Assembly: GCF_019704555.1 (NCBI RefSeq)
Contig: NZ_AP024745.1
Span: forward strand, 1,186,501-1,250,500
Length of the DNA stretch: 64,000 nucleotides
Reading direction: 5' to 3'
Source: Actinoplanes sp. L3-i22
Lineage (GTDB): Bacteria; Actinomycetota; Actinomycetes; Mycobacteriales; Micromonosporaceae
In this document: piece by piece, positions 1 through 7,263 of the stretch
How the letters are laid out: every line of letters begins with the position of its first letter
How positions within the stretch are numbered: the first letter of the stretch is position 1
Made by a program: the position numbers and the translations under genes
Notes under the pieces: model-generated
What the model was told of the DNA's origin: nothing
What the model saw: the letters and a program-made list of their open reading frames with translations, nothing else
Databases searched by the model: none

Positions 1-1
1 C

Positions 2-751
2 GCACCCACGAACCATTCCGCCGCCCCGATCCGGCCCGCCGTCCCGAGCGCGGCCGCCGGCGTCGATTCGGCCGCGGCCGACCGTGCCGCCGATCGCCGA
101 TCGAGGCTGGGGCGCTTCCTGTACCGGGCCGCGAACCGGCGCGCGGAACGTCTCCGGCGCGAGGCCGAGGCGGTCCGGGTGGTCCGCTACGCCGAGGAGG
201 TGCGGATCGCCGCGGAGAGTGCCGGCTACGCCGCGGACCGCTGGCAGGAGCACTGGGAATCCGCCGCCGAGCGGGTCAACGCCGCGTTCCACGCCTGGCA
301 GGCCGCCGACACCCGGGTCCGGCGCAGCCGGCAGGCCGCCGCGTTCGGCACGCCCGCCACCGACCACAGCCCCGCCGAGTACGCCGACCGCGAGCGCTTC
401 CTGCACCTCGCCGTCCGCGCCGCCGCCGAACGTGGCGAGCTCCCCACCAGCGCGGTGGCCGACGCCCTGACGGCGCGGGGCGGCTGGAACGCGCGCCTGC
501 ACCCGGTGGCCCAGGAGTTGGTGATCCAGCGCGCCGCCGCCGCTCACCTGGAGGCCGTCTGGAACCGTGCGGTGGAGGCCGAGGCCCGCGCCTGGCGCGA
601 CGCTCAGACGTCCCGCCGCAACTGGCAGAGTCTGTGCCAGGAGGCGATCCTGGCCGAGGCACACGCGACCGTCGTCCAGTACCTGATCCCGCCGGAGCCG
701 GTCACCGCGCCGCCGGCCACCCAGGTCACCGTGCTGGCCCGCGTCGCCTGA
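2..751 (+). CDS. Hypothetical alpha-helical protein, 5' end outside window
   Basis: The reading frame is open from the first bases of the window to a TGA at 749-751, so only the C-terminal part (about 249 codons) is visible and the start lies upstream. The sequence is rich in Ala, Arg and Glu with heptad-like helical stretches, including a basic run RRAERLRREAEAVRVV near residue 50, and has no membrane segment or cysteine motif. Long amphipathic helices suggest a coiled-coil structural or phage/secretion-accessory type protein, but I do not recognise a family. An internal ATG/GTG start around 179 is possible but leaves unexplained the equally good coding bias upstream. Confidence 0.6.
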   Translation, partial: APTNHSAAPIRPAVPSAAAGVDSAAADRAADRRSRLGRFLYRAANRRAERLRREAEAVRVVRYAEEVRIAAESAGYAADRWQEHWESAAERVNAAFHAWQAADTRVRRSRQAAAFGTPATDHSPAEYADRERFLHLAVRAAAERGELPTSAVADALTARGGWNARLHPVAQELVIQRAAAAHLEAVWNRAVEAEARAWRDAQTSRRNWQSLCQEAILAEAHATVVQYLIPPEPVTAPPATQVTVLARVA

Positions 752-857
752 CCACCCGGCCATCGGCCGCCTGCGTGCGGGGCTGACGTCGTACCCGCAA
801 GGATTTTGAAAGATCGGCGACCGCGAGTCGCGTGCACCACTGCGACCGCCAGGAATC

Positions 858-894
858 CGGCGCGCCCGGCCGGGGGACCACCGGCCGGGCGCCG
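858..894. terminator. GC-rich hairpin between convergent genes
   Basis: The right arm CCGGCCGGGCGCCG (881-894) pairs with 858-873, which carries a 2-nt bulge; the loop is about 7 nt. It lies between the converging 3' ends of the first gene and the serine protease gene, so it probably acts as a bidirectional terminator. There is no clear T-tract on either side. Confidence 0.5.
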
Positions 895-901
895 AAAAGG
901 G

Positions 902-1726
902 TTAAGGCTTGGTCAGCAGACAGCCGCTCTTGGTCAGATCGATGGTGCGCGTGCTGGTCAGGCACGTCGTGAACCAGTAGGTCTGCTCGCCGTAACTCTG
1001 GCCCTGGTACACGTGCGTCGTGCCGTTGGCGTCGACCTCGCACGGGTTGTTCAGCGTGCACGTCTCGCCGTCGTCGTTGCCGGTGTTGTTGATGCCGACG
1101 ATCTGGCCGCTGCTCGCGTCGACGATCGGGGATCCGGAGGTGCCGTGGATGGTGTCGCAGTCGGCGTTGTACCGGATCGAGTCGTGCCAGGTCCACTCGT
1201 CCTCGCGGAGGGTCGGGACGAAGCCGTTGATCGTGCAGTTCCAGATCTGCTTCCAGTAGCTGGACGGGATGCTGATGCTGGCGCCCGCGGTCGGGTGGGC
1301 GGCCGAGATGGTCAGCGGGGTCGCGCCGTAGTTGCTGGAGAGCGTCGAGTACGTGCTGGTGAGCCGGTAGAGGGTGACATCGGTGCCGGTCATCGTGGCG
1401 TACAGGATGCGGTCGGCGCGGACCGTGGCGAGGGCACGGCCACTGCTGTTCAGCAGGGTGCCGGAGCGGCTGCTCGTCCGGTTCTGCAGGACGGTGCCGG
1501 ACGGGATCAGGCCGCCCTCGTAACAATGTCCGTTCGTGAGCATCATCGCCCGGTCGGTGCTGACCGATGTGGGGTAGCGGACCAGCGAGGCGGAGCAGTT
1601 GCTCAGCGTGATCGTGTTGGCGAGGGTGACCGCGGTGATCGCCTGGGCGGGGGTGGGGCCGGCGATGATTGCGGTGGTGGCCGCGACGGCGGCGGCCATG
1701 ACTGCGACTGCGCGACGTAGGCGCAT
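902..1726 (-). CDS. Secreted trypsin-like serine protease
   Basis: A 274-residue exported protease of the chymotrypsin fold. A signal peptide (MRLRR, a hydrophobic Ala-rich core, cleavage after AQA at about residue 29) precedes the mature domain. The catalytic triad is visible: His67 in TNGHC, Asp116 in GTDVTLYRL and Ser197 in GTSGSP. Cysteines at 44 and 68 and several near the C-terminus suggest disulfides. I chose the ATG at 1726 because it begins the signal peptide and has an AAGGACGA-like ribosome site 5-12 nt upstream; an upstream in-frame ATG at 1801 would put 25 non-signal residues in front. Substrate is unknown; no propeptide typical of alpha-lytic proteases is present. Confidence 0.88.
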   Translation of the reverse strand: MRLRRAVAVMAAAVAATTAIIAGPTPAQAITAVTLANTITLSNCSASLVRYPTSVSTDRAMMLTNGHCYEGGLIPSGTVLQNRTSSRSGTLLNSSGRALATVRADRILYATMTGTDVTLYRLTSTYSTLSSNYGATPLTISAAHPTAGASISIPSSYWKQIWNCTINGFVPTLREDEWTWHDSIRYNADCDTIHGTSGSPIVDASSGQIVGINNTGNDDGETCTLNNPCEVDANGTTHVYQGQSYGEQTYWFTTCLTSTRTIDLTKSGCLLTKP

Positions 1727-1850
1727 GCGAGGGTCGTCCTTTTCTGTGGAGGCGACTGAGCCCGGCCGGGTAGGCGGGTGCAGGTACCCTCGCATCGGCA
1801 AACTTCTATGTCAACGGTTGTGAATCCTGACTGATATCGACCATACAGAA

Positions 1851-1880
1851 AGCCGCAACACCCGAGCGGGTGTTGCGGCT
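1851..1880 (-). terminator. Strong intrinsic terminator
   Basis: Perfect 14-bp arms AGCCGCAACACCCG (1851-1864) and CGGGTGTTGCGGCT (1867-1880). Read on the minus strand the stem is followed by TTTCTGT, so it would end the XRE-DUF397 transcript. The plus-strand side has CCCTTTTC, so it could work in both directions. Confidence 0.75.
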
Positions 1881-1947
1881 CCCTTTTCGATCATGCACCG
1901 AAGAAGTTCAGTTCTGCTCTTCCGTCGGTGCGAGCCTATCGGTAGGC

Positions 1948-2172
1948 TCACGAAGCGATATCGAACTCGCCGTCCTTGGCAGAGTCCACGAAGGCGGTCC
2001 ACTCCGCCGATGTGAACATGAGAGCTGGGCCTGTCCGGTTCTTGCTGTCACGGACGGCGATTCCCTCTTCGAGCATGGCGACCTCGACGCAGTTATTGCC
2101 GCCGTTGCCATTGCTTCGACTGCCTTTTTTCCAGACGGCACCCTTGAGCTGGTGCGCGAGCAACTCGAGCAC
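1948..2172 (-). CDS. DUF397 domain protein
   Basis: A 74-residue protein that is almost entirely a DUF397 domain: W-K-K-G-S-R-S-N-G-N-G-G (about 14-25), NNCVEVA, AVRDSKN and the C-terminal FTSAEWTAFVDSAKDGEFD. It lies 32 nt downstream of the XRE/DUF5753 gene on the same strand, the standard arrangement in Streptomyces and relatives, where the small protein is the partner (proposed antitoxin or antagonist, as in the Scr1/Scr2 and BldB-Abaa-type pairs) of the helix-turn-helix protein. The specific regulatory target cannot be seen here. Confidence 0.92.
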   Translation of the reverse strand: MLELLAHQLKGAVWKKGSRSNGNGGNNCVEVAMLEEGIAVRDSKNRTGPALMFTSAEWTAFVDSAKDGEFDIAS

Positions 2173-2204
2173 CTCCCTCCATTATGAGATTGTTTCGGGA
2201 GTCG

Positions 2205-3053
2205 CTAAGCGTCGAACAGACTCTCGATCATCTTTATGGTGGTGCGATGGTCGAGCGCCCTGGTGCTCAATCGCTCGAACTCCTGCCTGTACCGGGCAAC
2301 CTCAGTCGGCTGCTCCTCGTAGTAGTCTCCCGCAATGCCTTCGAGGTAGACAACATCCAAATGGGTGGTATCCCGGTATTCCAAAAGGGTGACGGCGCCG
2401 CCGAGGAACGAATGTTCACCGGCGCTGAACGGCAAGATCTGCAATGACACATTTGGCAATTTAGCTATTTCAATAAGATGTTCGAGCTGAGCATTCATCA
2501 CGTCTTCGCCGCCGATCACCCGGCGCACCGCGGATTCATCGACGATCACGGCCAGTTCCAGCGGGTGCTCCCCCCGCAGCCGGCTCTGTCGGGTCAGCCG
2601 CAGTGATATGCGCCGGTCGATGCGCTGCGGCGGGTCGGCCGAGCGTCCGGTACTGATCAGTGCCCGCATGTACGCCTCGGTCTGCAGCAGCCCGGGCACG
2701 ATGATCGGCTCCCAGCACCGCATCGACGTCGCGGCCGCCTCCATGCCGACGAAGTTGCCCGGCCGCATGATGTCCTTGTAGTCGGTCCACCAGCTGCGCT
2801 CCCGCGACGAGCGGGCCAGTTCGACGAGAGCCTCCCGGTACTCCTCGTCCTCGACCCGGTAGAGGGTCAGTAGATCTCGGACATCGCGCGGCGTCACCGC
2901 GACCCGGGCGGTCTCGATCCGGGTCACCTTCGCGGAGTGCCACTCGAAGTGACGCGACACGTCCTGCTGGGTCAAATGCGCCGCCTCGCGGCAGCGTTTG
3001 AGCTCAACTCCGAGGCGGCGACGACGCAGTGTCGGACCCTCAATATCGGACAC
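2205..3053 (-). CDS. XRE-family regulator with DUF5753 (Scr1-like)
   Basis: A 282-residue DNA-binding protein. Residues about 10-65 form the helix-turn-helix (LGVELKRCREAAHLTQQDVSRHF, then the recognition region HSAKVTRIETARVAV). Residues about 95-275 match the DUF5753 domain (PGLLQTEAYMRALI, VIVDESAVRRVIGG, NVSLQILPFSAGEH, LEGIAGDYYEE). It starts at a GTG at 3053 and is followed by the DUF397 partner gene, so the two form a small operon read towards the terminator at 1851-1880. Such pairs are numerous and paralogous in actinomycete genomes and are linked to development and secondary metabolism. Confidence 0.92.
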   Translation of the reverse strand: MSDIEGPTLRRRRLGVELKRCREAAHLTQQDVSRHFEWHSAKVTRIETARVAVTPRDVRDLLTLYRVEDEEYREALVELARSSRERSWWTDYKDIMRPGNFVGMEAAATSMRCWEPIIVPGLLQTEAYMRALISTGRSADPPQRIDRRISLRLTRQSRLRGEHPLELAVIVDESAVRRVIGGEDVMNAQLEHLIEIAKLPNVSLQILPFSAGEHSFLGGAVTLLEYRDTTHLDVVYLEGIAGDYYEEQPTEVARYRQEFERLSTRALDHRTTIKMIESLFDA

Positions 3054-3303
3054 CTAAGACTCCCTAAAGGTGCTGAGGAGGCTGATATTACGAGTGTTCC
3101 TCGCGATCCGGGTACCCACATTCATGATCGACTATTGATGATCATCGAAGGGGGTGTTGAGCAGCGGGGCCTGAATAAGAAGTCTAGTACTTCTTGCATT
3201 GACCTTGCTGTAGGGGACATGATGCCGAGGACATCGAGTTCTGTCTTGTTTGCTACATAGGCGAATTGATCATTGGAACTGGCGTCTAAGGGGCGTGGCG
3301 CAA

Positions 3304-3945
3304 GTGTTGGCTGACCAGTACTACCTGATCGCACACGAGGACCGCACCGGCCGGTCCAGGCTGCATCCCCGTGCGACCGGCCTCGGCTTGGCCGCCGCGC
3401 TACTTTCCGAACTCGTCTTAGAGGGCCGCATCGGCGTAACCGATGGTGATCTTTTTGTACTTGATCGCCATGCGCCGGCGGACGCCCTCGAACATGACAT
3501 TCTTGATCTTTTGATTGCCCAGCCGCAGCACCGCGATGTGCGCACCTGGCTCGCATTTCTCTCCCAGGACGCCGGTTTGCGAGTCGGCGAGCGTCTGATG
3601 CGACTCGGCGCGGTCGAGCCGATCGTGCGCCGCCGGATGCTCGGCTCGCCGTCGATCACCTACATGCCGAACAGCGCGCAGCAGCGCAACGCCGCCGCCT
3701 GGGCCTCCACCCGGCTGGCGAACCTGCTGGTCCGCGGCATGGAGCTGAGCATCGTCGACCAGTTGCTGGTCAGCCTGGTCTCGGCGACCGGCCTGACCCG
3801 GCATGTGCTCTACGGCTTCGAGCAATACCCCCATGCTTTCCAGTACGTGCCCAATGCCGCCTTCGGCCTGCCGAGCGACCTGCGGGAGATCGTCGAGTAC
3901 ACCGAGGCGTCGATCGGCTCGGTCTTGACCGTGGGTCGCCGATGA
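3304..3945 (+). CDS. GOLPH3/VPS74-like (GPP34 family) protein
   Basis: About 213 residues, all alpha-helical, matching the GPP34 family: an N-terminal LADQYYLIAHED, LGLAAALLSELVLEGRI, and a C-terminal amphipathic region. In eukaryotes GOLPH3 binds PI4P and Golgi glycosyltransferases; in actinobacteria the function is not settled, with membrane association suspected. I placed the start at the GTG at 3304, 10 nt after AAGGGG (3288-3293), giving the usual short N-terminus; a GTG at 3295 is the alternative. Its stop overlaps the ATG of the downstream permease (ATGA), so the two are translationally coupled. Confidence 0.82.
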   Translation: MLADQYYLIAHEDRTGRSRLHPRATGLGLAAALLSELVLEGRIGVTDGDLFVLDRHAPADALEHDILDLLIAQPQHRDVRTWLAFLSQDAGLRVGERLMRLGAVEPIVRRRMLGSPSITYMPNSAQQRNAAAWASTRLANLLVRGMELSIVDQLLVSLVSATGLTRHVLYGFEQYPHAFQYVPNAAFGLPSDLREIVEYTEASIGSVLTVGRR

Positions 3946-5549
3946 GCGTCGGTCGGCACCAGCTTCGGCACAACAACACTGATCAGTGGGCCGGGCGGCT
4001 GCTGATCCAGCGCAAGGCGACCGCCGGGCCGGACATCATCAGCCGCGCGCTGGCGCAGAACCGGCTCGGCACCGCCTCGGTGGTCTTCTTCGGCGTCGCC
4101 GGGGCCGCGCCGCTCACCGTGATCATCGGGTCCATCTCGGCGATCTACGCGATCCAGGGCAGCACCGCGGTTCCGGTGGCCTACATCGTGGTGGCCGGCA
4201 TCCTGTCGCTGTTCACCGTCGGGTTCGTGGCCATGAGCCGGCACATCGTCAACTCCGGCGCGTTCTACTCGTACATCAGCCACGGGCTGGGCCGGGTGGT
4301 CGGCGTCGGTGCCGCCTTCGTGGCCCTGCCGGCGTATTCGTTGATGCAGATCGGCCTGTTCGGCCTGTTCGGCGCCGCGACCTCGGGGATCTTCGCCGAG
4401 CTCGGCCTGAACGTCTCCTGGTACGCCTGCGCGATCGGCGCCTGGGTGCTGGTGACCGTGCTCGGCATGCTCTGGGTCGACCTCAGCGGAAAGGTGCTGG
4501 CCGCGCTGCTGGTCGCCGAGATCAGCATCGTGCTCCTCTACGACCTGGTGATGGTCTCCCACCCGGCCGGCGGTCACGTCAGCTTCGCGACGCTGTCACC
4601 AGCACCGATGCTGACCCCGGTGGTCGGCTCGCTACTCGTGCTGGCGATCGCCGGGTTCGTCGGGTTCGAGGCGACCGTGGTGCTCTCCGAGGAGGCGAAG
4701 GACCCGAAGAAGACCATCGCCCGGGCCACCCATCTGGCCGTTCTGCTCGCCGGCATCCTCTGTGGCGTCTCGGCCTGGGCCATGTCGGTCTCCACCGGCC
4801 CGGACCGGATCACCCAGGTCGCCGCCGAGCACCAGACCGACCTGGTCTTCCGCCTGGTCTCGCCGCACCTGCCGGGCGCCCTGGTGGACGTCGGCTACGT
4901 GCTCTTCATGACCAGTGTCTTCGCCGCCTTGCTGGCCTTCCACGCCGCGGTCGCGCGCTACCAGTTCGCTCTCGGCCGCGAGGGTGTCCTGCCGTCGGCC
5001 TGGGGTTACACCCATCCGCGGACCGGTGCGCCGCTGGTCGGCGCGATCACCCAGAGCATCCTCGCGCTCGTCGTGATCACCACCTACGCGGTCCTCGGGC
5101 TCGAACCGCTGCTCTACCTGTTCGCCTGGCTGACCACGATCGGCGGCCTCGGCGTGCTGATCCTGATGTGGTCCGCCTCGGCCGCGGTGATCGCGTTCTT
5201 CCAACGTGGACGACGTGGGGAGAGCGTCTGGCGGGCGTACATCGCGCCGTTCATCGCCTTCCTGCTGCTCTCCATCGTGCTGGCGGCGACGATCATCGGC
5301 TTCGGCCAGCTGCTGCAGGTCTCCAGCGACTCGATCTTCAACTGGATCGTGCCGGTGGCCTACGCGGGCGTCGCGCTGATCGGCTTCTGCTGGGCCCTGG
5401 TCATGCGAAAGATCAGACCTGAGGTGTACGCGGCGATCGGGCGCGGCGCCGACACCAGAGTCAACTTCCAGTCCATCGAGAGCGAGTTCCCGCACGCGCT
5501 GCCTCCGGCACCGGTGGGCTCCCGAAGCGGTGGCTATCCCTCCTGGTGA
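3942..5549 (+). CDS. APC-family amino-acid/polyamine permease
   Basis: A 535-residue integral membrane transporter with about 12 hydrophobic segments. The first helix region (about residues 40-65, VVFFGVAGAAPLTVIIGSIS) carries the APC signature, and FVGFEATVVLSEEAKDPKKTI (about 235-255) is the conserved TM6 region where substrate carbonyls bind, followed by the typical EEAKDPKKTIARAT loop. The ATG overlaps the GPP34 stop. A role in amino-acid or amine uptake is inferred from the family; the acetyltransferase gene 25 nt downstream may belong to the same transcript and hints at an amine substrate, but this is speculative. Confidence 0.88.
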   Translation: MSVGRHQLRHNNTDQWAGRLLIQRKATAGPDIISRALAQNRLGTASVVFFGVAGAAPLTVIIGSISAIYAIQGSTAVPVAYIVVAGILSLFTVGFVAMSRHIVNSGAFYSYISHGLGRVVGVGAAFVALPAYSLMQIGLFGLFGAATSGIFAELGLNVSWYACAIGAWVLVTVLGMLWVDLSGKVLAALLVAEISIVLLYDLVMVSHPAGGHVSFATLSPAPMLTPVVGSLLVLAIAGFVGFEATVVLSEEAKDPKKTIARATHLAVLLAGILCGVSAWAMSVSTGPDRITQVAAEHQTDLVFRLVSPHLPGALVDVGYVLFMTSVFAALLAFHAAVARYQFALGREGVLPSAWGYTHPRTGAPLVGAITQSILALVVITTYAVLGLEPLLYLFAWLTTIGGLGVLILMWSASAAVIAFFQRGRRGESVWRAYIAPFIAFLLLSIVLAATIIGFGQLLQVSSDSIFNWIVPVAYAGVALIGFCWALVMRKIRPEVYAAIGRGADTRVNFQSIESEFPHALPPAPVGSRSGGYPSW

Positions 5550-5574
5550 GGGCAATACCTGAGAAAGGACTTCG

Positions 5575-6189
5575 ATGACGTACGCCATCCAGGAACTGGT
5601 CATCCGGAATGTCACCCCGGTTGACACCGGCGAGATCACGGATCTCGTCGCCGAGGCGATGCGCAACGGTCCGGTGGCTCAATGGCTCCACCCGGACCAG
5701 GAGGTACGCCGTCAGGAGGCGCCCCACTACTTCGAGATCTTCGTGGAGCACGCCGCTCGTCACGGCGAGGTCTACGCGACCGCGGACTCGGACACCGGCC
5801 GGCTGAACGGCGTGGCGCTCTGGTTCCCGCTGACCTCGCTCATCCCGCCGCCGGTGGACTACGAGCGGCGGCTCAAGGAGGCGGCCGGCGACGCGTTCGA
5901 CCGGGCCTGCCGGCTCGACGCCGCGCTGGAGGAGCACCACCCGTACGAGCCGCATCACTACCTGGCGTTCCTGGCCGTCCGCCCGGATGCGCAGAACCGG
6001 GGCATCGGCAGCGCTCTGCTCGAGCGCCACCATGCCCGGCTCGACCACGCCGGCCTCCCGGCGTACCTGGAGGCCAACGACCCGCGTAACCGTGACCTGT
6101 ACCTGCGGCACGGCTATCAGATCCGGACGGTCATCAACCTGCCCGACGGTCCTCCGCTGTGGTCGATGTGGAGGATGCCTATGGCCTGA
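5575..6189 (+). CDS. GNAT-family N-acetyltransferase
   Basis: A 204-residue protein with GNAT fold features in the C-terminal half: YLAFLAVRPDAQNRGIGSALL (about 130-150) is motif A with the acetyl-CoA pyrophosphate loop Q-N-R-G-I-G, followed by YLEANDPRNRDLYLRHGYQI (motif B). The N-terminal part (MRNGPVAQWLHPD) resembles the group that includes streptothricin- and polyamine-type acetyltransferases, but the substrate is not predictable. The start is supported by GAAAGGA 8 nt upstream of the ATG. It sits downstream of the permease and converges with the next gene, only 3 nt apart. Confidence 0.85.
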   Translation: MTYAIQELVIRNVTPVDTGEITDLVAEAMRNGPVAQWLHPDQEVRRQEAPHYFEIFVEHAARHGEVYATADSDTGRLNGVALWFPLTSLIPPPVDYERRLKEAAGDAFDRACRLDAALEEHHPYEPHHYLAFLAVRPDAQNRGIGSALLERHHARLDHAGLPAYLEANDPRNRDLYLRHGYQIRTVINLPDGPPLWSMWRMPMA

Positions 6190-6192
6190 CCG

Positions 6193-6780
6193 TCACGCCG
6201 CGTCGGGTAGCTCGGCAACGCCTTCCGCCGCGACAGCCGGGAAGTTGTAGAGCCAGAACGACTGCTGATCGATCTGCTTGAAGGTCATGTTGAAGTTGCA
6301 CAGCCGGCCGATCAGCAGCCGGAACACCCGGGACATGCGCCGTACGTCGTTGTTGTAGGAGCACAGGTCCAGGCCGACCATGCCGTTCTGGGTGGCGGCG
6401 ACGAGGTACATCTGCTCGGACATCAACGCGAATGCCGCCTGGCCCTGGGCCTCCGGCTTCACCGCGACGAACACGATGTACCAGATTCGCTTGGCGTAGT
6501 AGTCATCGGGATAGTGCCGCTCGAAGTACTGCGGCGCGATCAACGGGATGGCTTCCAGGTTGTTCGTGTAACAGGACAGTCCGATGAGTGTCCCGTCGGC
6601 TTCCAGAGCGAGGTACTTGTCGACCCTCGGGTCCCGCATCACCTCGTCGAACTCCGAGCGATACATCAGGTGTCGTTGTACCGCAAGAGAGTTGAGCTCC
6701 TCGAAAGCTTCGAGGTAGAGGGTCCAGGCCGCCTCCAGCTGCTCCGCGTCGGTGATTTGGTCGATGACTTTGATCAGCAT
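6193..6780 (-). CDS. GNAT-fold hypothetical protein
   Basis: A 195-residue soluble protein. The central part (DKYLALEADGTLIGLSCYTNN, then YIVFVAVKPEAQGQ-AAFALM) looks like a diverged GNAT acetyltransferase in which the usual R/Q-x-x-G-x-G/A loop is degraded to EAQGQAAFA. The C-terminal third (NNDVRRMSRVFRLLIGRL, FNMTFKQIDQQSFWLYNF) is unlike common GNATs. It could be an acyltransferase with altered cofactor contacts or an inactive relative. Start ATG at 6780 with a GGGGCAG site upstream. Its base composition is less GC-rich than its neighbours. Confidence 0.65.
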   Translation of the reverse strand: MLIKVIDQITDAEQLEAAWTLYLEAFEELNSLAVQRHLMYRSEFDEVMRDPRVDKYLALEADGTLIGLSCYTNNLEAIPLIAPQYFERHYPDDYYAKRIWYIVFVAVKPEAQGQAAFALMSEQMYLVAATQNGMVGLDLCSYNNDVRRMSRVFRLLIGRLCNFNMTFKQIDQQSFWLYNFPAVAAEGVAELPDAA

Positions 6781-7000
6781 GGCTGCCCCGCTTCGTTCGC
6801 ACTTATGTCGATCGATGACAGTTGACCATCAGAGTACGAAGAGCAATAGCTCCGGGACAATGCGTACCCGGCAAATTAGTGTGCCAAATTCCAGAAAGGA
6901 GGGTGGCCCCTGGAATTGCGTGCAACTTGCAAACAAGCAGGTGGTTGGCCATGTTGAACCCGCTCAAGATCTCGCCGAAAAGTGCTCAAGAAAAGGTTCG

Positions 7001-7032
7001 GTATTCCGTGAGTCGGCCTTTTTGCGGAATAC
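7001..7032. promoter_or_regulatory. Inverted repeat in the 483-bp gap upstream of the endoglucanase
   Basis: GTATTCCG (7001-7008) and CGGAATAC (7025-7032) are perfect inverted arms 16 bp apart. The whole 6781-7263 interval has no convincing gene and is less GC-rich than its surroundings, as expected for a long regulatory region. The element could be an operator or a leader hairpin of an upstream transcript; the T-run at 7019-7023 lies inside the loop, so it is not an ordinary terminator. Confidence 0.35.
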
Positions 7033-7197
7033 TCCGAGTACTGGACTCCGTGCGCTGAACGCGGAGGGTTCGCCTATGTGCGACGTGGCGGGATTCCTTC
7101 GACGACGGAGTCGGTGTGACATGGCTGGACACTGCGGGCCATCCCGGTAGGCGTAAGTCCCCCCGCCGCCGAGGTGGCCCGCATCCATGTCCACCGA

Positions 7198-7225
7198 TTG
7201 ACATAGTTCAGCGTCCGAACATAAT
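7198..7225 (+). promoter_or_regulatory. Housekeeping-type promoter of the endoglucanase gene
   Basis: TTGACA (7198-7203), a 16-bp spacer and CATAAT (7220-7225) form a near-consensus sigma-70 promoter. The expected transcript start would be near 7232, about 30 nt before the ATG at 7264, which has AAGGAG immediately upstream (7254-7259). No CebR-type palindrome overlaps it. Confidence 0.7.
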
Positions 7226-7263
7226 CTGCCGAGACCAAGCCTCCGTACTCTCGAAGGAGCGCC

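Noticed and set aside
6822..7150. Small genes in the gap before the endoglucanase
   Set aside because: Several short frames exist, but none has a ribosome site with plausible composition, and a strong promoter and an inverted repeat explain the region as regulatory.
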